NCBI GenBank assembly: GCA_025352225.1
Contig: JANXTT010000103.1
Span: forward strand, 1-63,125
DNA length: 63,125 bases
Source: Mucilaginibacter sp.
Lineage (GTDB): Bacteria > Bacteroidota > Bacteroidia > Sphingobacteriales > Sphingobacteriaceae
Reading direction: 5' to 3'
Part shown: positions 1 through 8,895 of the stretch, piece by piece
Layout: the number at the start of each line of letters is the position of its first letter
How positions within the stretch are numbered: the first letter of the stretch is position 1
Notes under the pieces: generated by a model
Database searches by the model: none
The model's input: only the letters and a program-made list of their open reading frames with translations
What the model was told of the DNA's origin: nothing
Position numbers and translations under genes: made by a program

Positions 1-1254
1 GATGCGCTGAGAAAAAACATTGCATCCAGACTTCCTGACCTCCGAGTTACGTTTGAGCCGATTGACATGACGGAAAAAATCATGAGCCAGGGTGCAGCCA
101 CTCCAATTGAGATAAGGGTAGCAGGGAAAGACATGGCTCAAATTGAGGGATATGCTGATAAAGTATTAAATAAATTAAAAAAGATCAACTATCTGCGCGA
201 TGTACAGATCGTCCAGCCACTTAAATTCCCTGTGGTAACCATAACCCTTGATAGGCTAAAAGCTGCTCAATTAGGTTTGAATGTTACAGATATTGCACGT
301 TCAGTTACAGCCAGCACTTCGTCGAGCCGTTTTACTGAAAAAAATCAATGGTTGGATGAAAAATCGGCATATACATACCAGGTGCAGGTGCAAGTACCCG
401 AGTATGTAATGAATACAATGGATGAATTAAAAGAGATACCATTAGTGAGAGGGCAAAGCAGTCCGGTATTAGGAGATATTGCAAACTTTAAGATCAAATA
501 TGTTCCTGGCGAATATGACCGTACCGGCCCGCGTCGCTTTTTAACTGTAAGTGCAAACATTTACAAAAAAGATCTGGGAACCGCTACTAACGATGTACAA
601 CAAGCTATCAGATCATTAGGGCCTACTCCTAAAGGATTATTGGCAGAGGTTAAAGGTATGTCAAGTTTATTAACAGATACATTAACCAGTCTGCAAAATG
701 GTTTATTGTTTGCGATCCTGGTGATATTTTTACTTCTGGCCGCAAATTATCAATCATTTAAATTATCATTAACTGTACTGTCAACTATTCCGGCGGTTAT
801 TTTAGGTTCATTACTGGCGTTGCTTTTAACAGGTTCTACATTGAATCTGCAATCCTATATGGGAATGATCATGTCGACAGGCGTTTCAGTCGCTAACGCT
901 ATTTTGATCGTAACCAATGGCGAAAGCTTACGCCTAGAGTTTAGGGATGCTACCCGTGCAGCAGTAACAAGCGCATCGATCCGATTAAGGCCCATTTTGA
1001 TGACAAGCTTAGCCATGATGGCCGGCATGGTTCCGATGGCATCAGGAATGGGAGAGGCTGGCGAACAAACAGCTCCACTCGGCAGGGCAGTGATCGGTGG
1101 ATTATTCGCTTCTACATTAGCCGCTTTATTTATACTGCCACAAGTATTTGCCTGGTTACAACAACAAACTACATATGTCTCACCCTCTTTGATGCCAGAG
1201 GAAATAGTTGAAGAACATCAATATACTGAAGAACTGGAAGCCTTAACTCTATAA
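1..1254 (+). CDS. RND efflux permease, C-terminal part (5' end outside window)
   Basis: The C-terminal ~417 residues of an AcrB/HAE1-type resistance-nodulation-division inner-membrane pump. The frame is open from base 1, so the methionine at 67 is internal and the gene begins before the window. Visible: periplasmic porter-domain sequence (about residues 1-220 of the fragment), then a membrane block starting near LLFAILVIFLLLAANYQS and including the conserved second-half segment with STGVSVANAILIVTNGE and RLRPILMTSLAMMAGMVP. The pump exports drugs or lipophilic compounds by proton antiport together with an adaptor and an outer-membrane channel. The adaptor gene follows immediately, so the order is permease then adaptor, the reverse of the common order. 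The substrate cannot be read from sequence. Confidence 0.93.
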   Translation, partial: DALRKNIASRLPDLRVTFEPIDMTEKIMSQGAATPIEIRVAGKDMAQIEGYADKVLNKLKKINYLRDVQIVQPLKFPVVTITLDRLKAAQLGLNVTDIARSVTASTSSSRFTEKNQWLDEKSAYTYQVQVQVPEYVMNTMDELKEIPLVRGQSSPVLGDIANFKIKYVPGEYDRTGPRRFLTVSANIYKKDLGTATNDVQQAIRSLGPTPKGLLAEVKGMSSLLTDTLTSLQNGLLFAILVIFLLLAANYQSFKLSLTVLSTIPAVILGSLLALLLTGSTLNLQSYMGMIMSTGVSVANAILIVTNGESLRLEFRDATRAAVTSASIRLRPILMTSLAMMAGMVPMASGMGEAGEQTAPLGRAVIGGLFASTLAALFILPQVFAWLQQQTTYVSPSLMPEEIVEEHQYTEELEALTL

Positions 1255-1336
1255 AATGAACCATCATGGGCAACACTCACGATCAAATAATACAAATGCT
1301 CATGGTGGCTTCATTTTTCTAAAAAATAATTATAAA

Positions 1337-2419
1337 ATGAAAATTAGATCGATCATAATATTAAGTACTGCTAGCTTTTTGGTAGCATGTTCCAATACGC
1401 AGAAACCTGTAGATATGACAGGTGCAGGTACAAAGAAAACTACCAAATATCAAACCGGAGTAATAACAGAGAAGGCGCTTTCAACTAATGCAAGGATGCC
1501 TGGGCAATTAAAGCCATATAATGAGGTTAATATTTTTCCAAAAGTGAACGGCTTTGTAAAAAAATTATTTGTTGACAGAGGTAGCGTAGTAAGAAAAGGA
1601 GAATTATTAATAACACTGGAAGCACCTGAAATGGAATCGCAATTACAAGCTGCTAATTCAAAGTATTTACAATCGCAGGAAAACGCTGTTGCCAGTAAAG
1701 AGAAGTACCAACGTTTAAAAGACGCTGCCAGAGAACCGGGTTCCGTATCACCGCTTGAGCTTGATAATGCTTTTTCAAAAATGAAAGCTGATAACGCCAT
1801 GGCATTATCAGAAAGATCAAATGTTTCTTCAGTAAAGTCTATGCAAGATTATCTGAACATCCGTGCACCGTTTGACGGTATGATCGTTCAGCGGAATGTT
1901 TCGCCAGGTGCATTAGTGTCGCCGGGCAAGGGCAATGACCAGCCGATGTTAACTCTTCAAGACATACATAAATTGCGATTGGAAGTTTACATACCAGAAG
2001 ATTATGTTGATAAAGTAGACTTAAAACAACCTGTTAAATTTACTTTTAATGCAATTCCCGGTAAAGAGCAAACAGCTAAGATAAGCAGGTCTTCAAATGC
2101 TTTAGGGAGTATGCGATCAGAAGCCATCGAAATTGATGTTATAAACAAAGGGCAGCAATTAAAACCCGGGATGTATGCAGAAGTGAGGATACCAATGCTT
2201 TCGGGTGCAAAATCATTGTTAGTACCTAACAGCGCGATCGTTAGGTCAACAGAACGAGAATATGTAATTAGGGTCAACAATGGAAAAGCATATTTAACCG
2301 ACATTAAAGAAGGACTTGCGACACATGATTCGACGGAAGTGTTTGGTAACTTAAAACCTGGTGATGCCATTCTTAAAAATGCAAATGATGAGGTTAAGGA
2401 CGGTATTACGTTAAATTAA
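1337..2419 (+). CDS. RND periplasmic adaptor (MFP/HlyD family) lipoprotein
   Basis: Membrane-fusion protein linking the upstream permease to an outer-membrane channel. An in-frame ATG at 1256 would add 27 polar residues (histidine/asparagine-rich). The ATG at 1337 gives a clean lipoprotein signal (MKIRSIIILSTASFLVACS, Cys at about residue 19), so I chose 1337. After the lipobox: barrel-sandwich/lipoyl half (VNIFPKVNGFVKKLFVDRGSVVRKGELL), alpha-helical hairpin rich in Q/S/K, second lipoyl half (IRAPFDGMIVQRNVSPGALV), then beta-barrel and membrane-proximal domains. The stop lies about 1.16 kb after the permease stop and the pair is surely co-transcribed. No outer-membrane factor follows; it would have to lie before base 1 or elsewhere. 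Confidence 0.92.
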   Translation: MKIRSIIILSTASFLVACSNTQKPVDMTGAGTKKTTKYQTGVITEKALSTNARMPGQLKPYNEVNIFPKVNGFVKKLFVDRGSVVRKGELLITLEAPEMESQLQAANSKYLQSQENAVASKEKYQRLKDAAREPGSVSPLELDNAFSKMKADNAMALSERSNVSSVKSMQDYLNIRAPFDGMIVQRNVSPGALVSPGKGNDQPMLTLQDIHKLRLEVYIPEDYVDKVDLKQPVKFTFNAIPGKEQTAKISRSSNALGSMRSEAIEIDVINKGQQLKPGMYAEVRIPMLSGAKSLLVPNSAIVRSTEREYVIRVNNGKAYLTDIKEGLATHDSTEVFGNLKPGDAILKNANDEVKDGITLN

Positions 2420-2471
2420 TACAGAACAAGATGCTCGTTTAAAGCAATCAGTTTGAAATTGAAATTTTTGG

Positions 2472-2671
2472 ATGAGGATTTATAACAAATATATAGTGCC
2501 TAAATCTGGTCAACCCTTATGCAAAAATTGCAATCAAGGAATGGTAAGGATACATAGGGGAAGCCTAATTAAGTTGTTCTTTTTTGGCTTCCTTTAAAAA
2601 GGTTCTATTGCTTTTTCTGTACGCGTAAAAAATATATCCTGGCTTCTGAAAAATTACCGAAACACATATAA
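2472..2671 (+). pseudogene. Frameshifted first copy of small CxxC...CxxC protein
   Basis: Reads MRIYNKYIVPKSGQPLCKNC and continues parallel to the intact gene at 2700, then stops at 2595-2597 in the initial frame. Compared with the intact copy one base is missing in the C/T run near 2578-2585; shifting one frame restores WLPLKRFYCFFC and continues to a stop at 2669-2671, the same position as in the sister gene. This is a tandem duplicate inactivated by a one-base deletion. Without the frameshift it would be a ~66-residue protein with two CxxC pairs. A sequencing error in the homopolymer cannot be excluded from one read of the sequence. Confidence 0.75.
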
Positions 2672-2699
2672 ACAATAACTAATTCCAATAAATTGATGA

Positions 2700-2900
2700 A
2701 TGAGAATATTTAAAAAGCACATTATTCTCGATACGGGTCATCCCATATGTAAAAAATGCAGGCACGAGATGAGCAGGATTAAAAGGGGAATTCTGATAAA
2801 ATTATTCCTTTTTTGGCTTCCCCTAAAAAGTTTTTATTGTTTTAATTGCCTAAAAAAGACGCACTTGTTAAACCTTGGTAAACTTAAAACATTCAACTAG
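2700..2900 (+). CDS. Small zinc-ribbon-like protein (CxxC x ~31 CxxC), function unknown
   Basis: 66 residues, strongly basic. CKKC at residues 18-21 and CFNC near residues 52-55 could form a zinc-binding site; the segment between (LIKLFLFWLPLKSFYC) is hydrophobic and aromatic. No named family recognised. It lies directly after a frameshifted paralogue with the same length and spacing, so the ORF is supported by duplication plus conservation of the cysteines. Transcription is probably with or just before the XRE regulator at 2939. Confidence 0.65.
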   Translation: MRIFKKHIILDTGHPICKKCRHEMSRIKRGILIKLFLFWLPLKSFYCFNCLKKTHLLNLGKLKTFN

Positions 2901-2938
2901 CAGTTGATATATAATTAAATCAAAGAAAAACACATCAA

Positions 2939-3265
2939 ATGTTTAATATAAGTAGTTTTTATAGCCGAAGCATACAAGCAACTTTTGGTTTGTTTCTCAA
3001 AAGGCAACGTTCAATTGCCTGCATCTCCCGTCCATCTTTAGCTCTGGCTCTAGGGTTAGAGGAGAGCTTTATAGCAAAAGTTGAAAATGATAAAAAAAAG
3101 ATGCCCGTTGAAAAATTTGAATTGTTGGCAAATGTACTTAAAGTTAGTGTCGATAAAATAATGGTAGAGTATTATAGTGATATATTAACAGCGATTATAC
3201 TAGAAAGTGATTGCTCACATGCTGTGTTGGATATAACAAAGAAAAAATTAAAAATTATTAAGTAG
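2939..3265 (+). CDS. XRE-family helix-turn-helix regulator
   Basis: 108 residues. Residues ~15-75 form an XRE/Cro-type DNA-binding domain: LKRQRSIACISRPSLALALG followed by the recognition region EESFIAKVENDKKKMPVEKFELLANVLKVSVDKIM. The C-terminal ~30 residues are a short helical tail. Its target is unknown; nearby candidates are the CxxC protein genes upstream and the S74-protein locus downstream. No toxin partner is recognisable next to it. The ATG at 2939 follows an AT-rich leader without Shine-Dalgarno sequence. Confidence 0.8.
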   Translation: MFNISSFYSRSIQATFGLFLKRQRSIACISRPSLALALGLEESFIAKVENDKKKMPVEKFELLANVLKVSVDKIMVEYYSDILTAIILESDCSHAVLDITKKKLKIIK

Positions 3266-3592
3266 GTCATATATCCATCTTAATAACCTTAAGTAATTTT
3301 TAAAAATTGGTTTTCCATCTATATTGATTAATTGCCTTTAATGGCTTTCTATAGATACTAGGCATTAAATATACACGGGAATAAAATAATTTTATTCTAA
3401 TATTTAACTTATGAAAGATAGTGCAACGACCACGTAACTTTCATGAATGAAAGCCGTATAATTCAATCGGAAGAATGTAAGGGTGAAGGGATTGCTGAAT
3501 AATTGAACCAATAAAACCCATGGTTCGTGTTCCAAAATGGGTAAAATATAATTGTTAAAAATAAAACGGTGATCGGTACGAATAACAAAAAC
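3266..3592 (+). other. Gene-free stretch, 327 bases
   Basis: AT-rich, with stops in all frames and no convincing small ORF. A short inverted pair (ATGAAAG at 3411-3417 and CTTTCAT at 3438-3444) could form a small hairpin. The part 3420-3545 is locally more GC-rich than its surroundings and may be a remnant, but I recognise nothing in it. Confidence 0.4.
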
Positions 3593-3955
3593 ATGAAACG
3601 ATATGCGCTACTATTTTTTATAGTAACATATATCGTTTTGATTAGTACCCATATATTTTATTTACCACATTATCTGCCGGATAACTCAACGGCATGGTCA
3701 ACACAAGACATAAAAACTAAAAACGTATTAAGCAATAAAGATCATCGGGGAATCCCAAAGCCGCACCGTGTTTTTAGATCGATCCTCATTCAAAAGCAAA
3801 AAGGCCTTGGATCAGATATTAAATTTATTTCCCTTCATTATTTCTTTGTATGTAATATAAGTAGATTACCAAATGTCAGCATGACTATTTTGCCGGCTAA
3901 GGGCTATTTCCAAATCGTCGACCCCGTTTTGTTTTACTGCAATTTTCGGATCTGA
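3593..3955 (+). CDS. Orphan small membrane-anchored protein
   Basis: About 120 residues from the ATG at 3593; an in-frame GTG at 3569 would add eight polar residues. An N-terminal hydrophobic helix (residues ~4-22, ALLFFIVTYIVLISTHIFYL) reads as an uncleaved signal anchor, followed by ~95 mostly polar residues with no known domain. Cysteines near the C terminus (FYCNFRI). A similarly built gene lies at 5738 on the other side of the S74 protein; both have a TM with an STH motif (LISTHIF / VSTTHVF), suggesting distant paralogy. Function unknown; the ORF could be spurious. Confidence 0.4.
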   Translation: MKRYALLFFIVTYIVLISTHIFYLPHYLPDNSTAWSTQDIKTKNVLSNKDHRGIPKPHRVFRSILIQKQKGLGSDIKFISLHYFFVCNISRLPNVSMTILPAKGYFQIVDPVLFYCNFRI

Positions 3956-4022
3956 TATTTTTCTTTCTTATTTCCTTTGATATATTCTCTCAATAATTCT
4001 TATTGGTCAAAATCAAATAAAT

Positions 4023-5621
4023 ATGAAAAAGATTTTTTTTTCAACCCTATTTCTCTTTTTTTATACACAAGTAATAGCACAAACAGTTGTAGTAACAGAC
4101 GATGCTGCTTACACTTCGGGACAAGCATCCTCCGTATTGGACGTCAAATCGATAACGAAAGGCTTTTTAACGCCTCGGATGACTCAGGCCCAACGATTGG
4201 CCATAACTTCGCCAACAGATGGCTTGTTGGTTTACCAAACCGACCTTAGCAAAGGCTTTTATAATTACAATGCAACTACAGCCCTATGGGTGCCATTAAG
4301 TGCCAGCGCGGGTACCCAATGGTCACTTTCGGGAAATACCGGAACAGCCTATCCCACCAACTTTTTAGGATCCATTGACAAGATACCGCTAAGCATCAAA
4401 ACTAATAATATTGAACGCATAAGAGTTGATACCTCAGGTAGTATCGGCATAGGCAGCAGTAACTTTGATGCGACCAACAGAGACAAGGTATTGATAGACG
4501 CCGGAACCACCCTGTCAACCAACGCGGTAACGGTAATAGGTAGGATCAATAATTTTTTTCAACTTAATATAAAGAACACATCTCCAGGTACAGGAGCCAG
4601 TACAGATCTTATCGCGACCGCTGATAATGGCACACAAAGCAATAATTATGTGGATCTGGGCATCAACTCTTCAGGATACAATACGGCGGGTAATGTTGGA
4701 AAGCCTGATGATGGGTATCTAATTTCCCAAGCCAATGATTTTTACTTTGAGAATCTGAACGCTGCAAAAGATTTTATTTTTGCGACTGGAACTCAAAAGG
4801 AGATCATGCGCCTTACCGGAACGGGGCATTTGGGTATTGGTATAAATAATCCCCGAACTCAACTTGTTATAAAGGACACCATAGAGATCAGGAGGGTTAG
4901 CCCGGTTGCGGTGCTAACTTTTACCAATACAGCAGGTAGTGGAGATATGAAGATTACGGGTGATGGTGGTGATATATTTTGGCAAGGAGGTGGCGGCAGG
5001 GCTTTACAAATGGGATCATACTGGACAACTTTTATTGGTGGCGACCGTTTGACCTCCTCGGCATTATCCTTTATAAACGGTAGTTATCTAAATACAGGCA
5101 CTATTATACAATCGCAACGTGATCCAAGTGTGGCCCTGGCGGTATTAGGCAATTCCGGCACCCAAACCGCGAATCTAATGGAGTGGCGAAATTCCGCCGG
5201 AACTGTTTATGATATAGTTGACAAAAGTGGAAACATGGCCGTGGGCACACCCACGGTTAATGGAGCTAATAAATTGACCGTTTCGGGTTCGGTCTCAGCT
5301 GCTGCATTCAATGTTTCTTCAGACAGGCGATTAAAAATGAACATTAAAGATTTAAATTATGGCCTTCACGAGATATTGGCGCTACGACCCGTGTTGTATA
5401 ATTGGAAAGATCCTACACAAACCCCAAGTAAACAGATCGGCTTGATCGCGCAAGAGACAAAAAAAATAATACCCGAAGTTGTGTCTGGCAACGAAAAAAA
5501 CGGCAAACTTAGTATCAATTATACAGAGTTGCTCCCCGTGTTAATTAATGCCATCAAAGAGCAGCAAAAAGAGATCGATGAATTAAAATCAAAGATCAAA
5601 AAATTACAGGAATTACATTAA
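4023..5621 (+). CDS. Secreted tail-fibre-like protein with S74 intramolecular chaperone domain
   Basis: 532 residues. Signal peptide at 1-19 (hydrophobic core FFSTLFLFFYTQVIA, then AQ). The N-terminal region with SSVLDVKSITKGFLTPRMT and TDGLLVYQTD is common in Bacteroidota surface fibre proteins. The middle (~120-420) is glycine/threonine/asparagine-rich beta-repeat sequence. Residues ~435-520 are an endosialidase-type chaperone domain (peptidase S74): SDRRLKMNIKDL, LRPVLYNW, IGLIAQE, and the terminal coiled coil LLPVLINAIKEQQKEIDELK. In this family the domain trimerises the fibre and cleaves itself off at the Ser of SDRRLK. It is likely an exported trimeric surface fibre, not part of a phage, since no other phage genes are nearby. 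Confidence 0.88.
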   Translation: MKKIFFSTLFLFFYTQVIAQTVVVTDDAAYTSGQASSVLDVKSITKGFLTPRMTQAQRLAITSPTDGLLVYQTDLSKGFYNYNATTALWVPLSASAGTQWSLSGNTGTAYPTNFLGSIDKIPLSIKTNNIERIRVDTSGSIGIGSSNFDATNRDKVLIDAGTTLSTNAVTVIGRINNFFQLNIKNTSPGTGASTDLIATADNGTQSNNYVDLGINSSGYNTAGNVGKPDDGYLISQANDFYFENLNAAKDFIFATGTQKEIMRLTGTGHLGIGINNPRTQLVIKDTIEIRRVSPVAVLTFTNTAGSGDMKITGDGGDIFWQGGGGRALQMGSYWTTFIGGDRLTSSALSFINGSYLNTGTIIQSQRDPSVALAVLGNSGTQTANLMEWRNSAGTVYDIVDKSGNMAVGTPTVNGANKLTVSGSVSAAAFNVSSDRRLKMNIKDLNYGLHEILALRPVLYNWKDPTQTPSKQIGLIAQETKKIIPEVVSGNEKNGKLSINYTELLPVLINAIKEQQKEIDELKSKIKKLQELH

Positions 5622-5737
5622 AAAACCAAAAAGAAATATTGTAACATTTATGTTATATTTCATATATTTTTTTGTAAATTTAAAAACAGTTACATTGGTA
5701 TATAACTATTAAGATAGATTTATTGGCAATCGAACAC

Positions 5738-6115
5738 ATGGTAGGTAGATACATAATCCCTAATAAATTAATACAAATAAAAACGATCCTATTGATGTGT
5801 GTTTTTATTTGCGTTAGTACCACCCATGTTTTTAATATCAAAAAAGAAACTCCTAATATTTCACTGGGCCAGGCAGTATCTTTCACTATAAAAACGCAGT
5901 ATAGTTCAGTTCAAAGAGCCTCTTTTGTGGAACGGACCAATAAAATTTTAGATAAAAATAGAGTTTGGATACCCAAGTTAAAAATTTTGGATCTTTTAAC
6001 TATAAAATGCATCCCAATATTTGAGAAGTTATTTAATTGCAATAGCATTGCCGTTGAACAAAGACTTTATGCGAACACTTACATATACATTGCCCAATGT
6101 ATATGGAGATTATGA
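5738..6115 (+). CDS. Orphan small membrane-anchored protein
   Basis: About 125 residues from the ATG at 5738; an in-frame TTG at 5723 is the longer option. A hydrophobic helix at residues ~12-30 (IKTILLMCVFICVSTTHVF) is followed by a basic, polar tail with three cysteines and aromatic C terminus (YIAQCIWRL). No family recognised. It resembles in build the protein at 3593, the two flanking the S74 fibre gene. A weak promoter-like pair lies upstream (TTTG at 5671-5674, TACATTGG at 5691-5698). Confidence 0.4.
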   Translation: MVGRYIIPNKLIQIKTILLMCVFICVSTTHVFNIKKETPNISLGQAVSFTIKTQYSSVQRASFVERTNKILDKNRVWIPKLKILDLLTIKCIPIFEKLFNCNSIAVEQRLYANTYIYIAQCIWRL

Positions 6116-6212
6116 TAGACCTATCTACCAAATTTAGCTTTATTTAAAGCAGATCAATCAATTGGTCAATGGCTTATTGACCTTACTCTTTCGTACATAA
6201 AATTTTCTCCAA

Positions 6213-8846
6213 ATGGGCATATCAATATCTAACACCAATATAGTTTTAACTAGTGTAAATAACACTACCTTACAAGTGCTGTTTGAGCATAGCGCCGTAC
6301 AGTATGCAGATTGTACCGCGATCATATTCGGCGATCAAAAGTTTACTTATCAATATATCAATAAAGCATCTAATCAACTTGCTACATTATTAATAGAAAA
6401 AGGTGTAAAGCTTGAGGATAGAGTAGGTATAGCAGTAGACCGTTCGGTAGAAATGGTTATTGTGTTATTAGCGATTCTAAAAGCCGGCGCCGCGTATGTT
6501 CCAATCGATCCGGAATATCCTAAAGAACGTATAACTTATATGCTGGAAGATTCAAGTGCCAGTATGTTGATCACGAATACTAAATATAAAGGCGCTTTTA
6601 AAACCTCAGCGACCAAAATATTGATAGAAGAGGTATGGCCGCTGCTAAATAATTACGCAGATCACTACCCTAAAACAGACGTTAGCGGGCAAAATTTAGC
6701 CTATATCATTTATACATCCGGTTCTACTGGACTGCCGAAAGGTGTCCAAATAGAACACCATAGCCTGGTGAACCTTTTGTTGAGTATGAAAAAATTCCCC
6801 GGAATGAATCATCATGATAAATTAATGGCGGTCACCACTATTTCTTTTGACATTGCAGGGCTGGAATTATTTCTTCCTTTGATCACAGGTGCTGAACTAA
6901 TCATTGTTGATCTCAGAACAGCAAAGGATGGGCATGCCTTGCTAGACGTTATTAAAAACAAAAGGTGCACCATGATCCAGGCTACACCCTCTACATATAA
7001 AATGCTGCTCGAAGCCGGATGGCAGGATCGGTTTGACCTTAAAGTTTTATGCGGTGGGGAACCCATGTCAAAGGATCTGGCGAATAAGATCCTACCGAAA
7101 TGTACCGCATTATATAATATGTATGGACCTACAGAAACTACAATCTACTCTACCGGGAAACAGATCAAAGCAACGGATGAAGTGATTACCATCGGCAGCC
7201 CAATTGATAATACATCAATATACCTGATCAATGAAAAGTTTCAAACTGTCACCGATGGCGGGGTCGGAGAGATCTACATAGGCGGTGAAGGAGTTGCCCG
7301 GGGCTATTTCAATAAACCTGAATTGACAAAGGAACTATTTTTAGATGATCCGTTCTCTATTTACCCGCAAGACAAACTCTACAGGACGGGTGATCTTGGT
7401 AGAATTTTAACTAATGGAGAGATAGAATGTTTAGGCCGGATCGATCACCAGGTAAAGATCCGTGGTTACCGCATCGAATTGGGTGAAATTGAACAGGTCT
7501 TAAAGACCCAGGCTAACGTCAAAGATTGTTTGGTAACTACTTATAAAAATAAACTGGATGATGCAAGGTTGGTTGCCTATGTGATAGTTACCCTAACAGT
7601 GACAGACCTTGAAAAACCCATCGTCATTGAAAAATGGAAGTCCCAATTACAAAATAAGCTTCCTCAGTTTATGGTGCCCACCTATTTTGTCGTGCTTAAT
7701 GAATTCCCTTTAACAGAAAACGGAAAGATCAACAGGAAGATACTACCTGCACCGGGTTTTGAAAGAGCGCAAAAAAAATATACGGCACCAAAAACCATTA
7801 ATGAGGTTTTGATAGCTAATATATGGGCGGAATATTTAGGAGTAGAGGCTGTCGGTTCAGATGACAATTTCTTTGCGCTCGGCGGACATTCCATCATTGC
7901 TGTTCAGATCATAGGCCGGATCGAAAAGGAAACAGCGATTCGTTTACCCTTAGGTTGTTTATTTGAATATCCTACGGTTTCAAAAATGGCAGAATTATTG
8001 AAAGTTGACCATAGATCACAAGTTTTCGGTTCTCTCGTGGCTTTAAAACCGGACGGAAATAAAGTGCCGCTTTATTTGATACACGGCATTGGCGCGACAG
8101 TATTTAAATTCAACGGATTTGCGCATCAGCTAGATAAAGAACAACCCGTCTACGGTTTGCAAGCGAAAGGAATTAATGGGTTGGAAGAGCCCTTAGAATC
8201 CATAAAAGCCATAGCTGAACAATATATTACTGAGATATTAAGAACAAACCCTGAAGGCCCATACGCCCTGGGGGGCTATTCTTTTGGTGGGATAGTTGCC
8301 TTGGAAATGGCTCAGCAATTAAAGGCAATGGGCAAAATTGTAACACTACTGGCTATGATAGATTCGTATGTGACAAAAAATAACCAATTGGATCGGGGGG
8401 CTTTAAAAGATCTGCATAAAGTATATACCCGGATAAGGAAGTTCATTTTTGGGTTTTACTTATTAAAAACCTTCCCAATAAGAACTATCCAATATAAAGT
8501 GGAAACCATTCGACGGCTGGTTACCGGAAAAGGCAATCGAAAAATGTTTGGTGAGGATGATAAGGATGGCAAGTTTGAATATATAAATAAAGTTGCGGAT
8601 GCGTTAAAAAAGGCAAACGCCAATTATCATATTTCGTATTATGATGGCACCATACATGTTTTTAAGTGTACAAGGCCGAGTTTTTATATAGATGATTTTA
8701 AATACCTGGGGTGGAAAAATTTAGCCAAAAAAGTTTTTGTAAAAAAAATCAAGGGTGAACACACCGAGGTTTTTGACCATCCGTATAATATAGAATTTGC
8801 CCGAATAATGCAGCAAACGTTGAACGAGGCTACAAAGGATTTGTAG
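6213..8846 (+). CDS. Stand-alone NRPS-like A-T-TE enzyme
   Basis: 877 residues in one module: adenylation domain (~20-510), carrier domain (~520-600), thioesterase (~615-875); no condensation domain. A-domain cores: YTSGSTGLPKG (~167-177), MYGPTETTI (~303-311), YRTGDLGR (~390), GRIDHQVKIRGYRIELGEIE (~408-427), NGKINRK. Carrier serine in FALGGHS (~558). Thioesterase nucleophile in GGYSFGG (~690), likely Asp in MIDSY, His in KGEHTEVF (~849). Asp213 after SF is the residue that binds the substrate amino group in amino-acid-activating A domains, which argues against an aryl-pyruvate type enzyme. The binding-pocket code read by eye is D-I-L-Q-C-G-M-I-Y, near glycine-type codes as I recall them; this is tentative. 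No phosphopantetheinyl transferase or tailoring gene is adjacent. Confidence 0.9.
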   Translation: MGISISNTNIVLTSVNNTTLQVLFEHSAVQYADCTAIIFGDQKFTYQYINKASNQLATLLIEKGVKLEDRVGIAVDRSVEMVIVLLAILKAGAAYVPIDPEYPKERITYMLEDSSASMLITNTKYKGAFKTSATKILIEEVWPLLNNYADHYPKTDVSGQNLAYIIYTSGSTGLPKGVQIEHHSLVNLLLSMKKFPGMNHHDKLMAVTTISFDIAGLELFLPLITGAELIIVDLRTAKDGHALLDVIKNKRCTMIQATPSTYKMLLEAGWQDRFDLKVLCGGEPMSKDLANKILPKCTALYNMYGPTETTIYSTGKQIKATDEVITIGSPIDNTSIYLINEKFQTVTDGGVGEIYIGGEGVARGYFNKPELTKELFLDDPFSIYPQDKLYRTGDLGRILTNGEIECLGRIDHQVKIRGYRIELGEIEQVLKTQANVKDCLVTTYKNKLDDARLVAYVIVTLTVTDLEKPIVIEKWKSQLQNKLPQFMVPTYFVVLNEFPLTENGKINRKILPAPGFERAQKKYTAPKTINEVLIANIWAEYLGVEAVGSDDNFFALGGHSIIAVQIIGRIEKETAIRLPLGCLFEYPTVSKMAELLKVDHRSQVFGSLVALKPDGNKVPLYLIHGIGATVFKFNGFAHQLDKEQPVYGLQAKGINGLEEPLESIKAIAEQYITEILRTNPEGPYALGGYSFGGIVALEMAQQLKAMGKIVTLLAMIDSYVTKNNQLDRGALKDLHKVYTRIRKFIFGFYLLKTFPIRTIQYKVETIRRLVTGKGNRKMFGEDDKDGKFEYINKVADALKKANANYHISYYDGTIHVFKCTRPSFYIDDFKYLGWKNLAKKVFVKKIKGEHTEVFDHPYNIEFARIMQQTLNEATKDL

Positions 8847-8859
8847 TTGTATTTAAATC

Positions 8860-8891
8860 AGTTATGGTCGGAAGAAATTCCGGCCATAACT
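8860..8891 (+). terminator. Hairpin terminator of the NRPS-like gene
   Basis: A 14-bp stem (8860-8873 with 8878-8891, one G-T pair) closed by a GAAA tetraloop, 14 bases after the stop codon, followed by a T-rich stretch. Its position fits factor-independent termination. Confidence 0.75.
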
Positions 8892-8895
8892 TCCT

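Noticed and set aside
3420..3545. GC-richer patch with CGTATAATTC, GGTGAAGGG and CCCATGGTTCG that might be a group II intron or RNA remnant
   Set aside because: No domain V hairpin, no reverse transcriptase and no clean intron boundary; too little to call.
3977..4249. Open frame overlapping the S74 gene start
   Set aside because: Out of frame with the clear signal peptide and S74 protein; a shadow frame.
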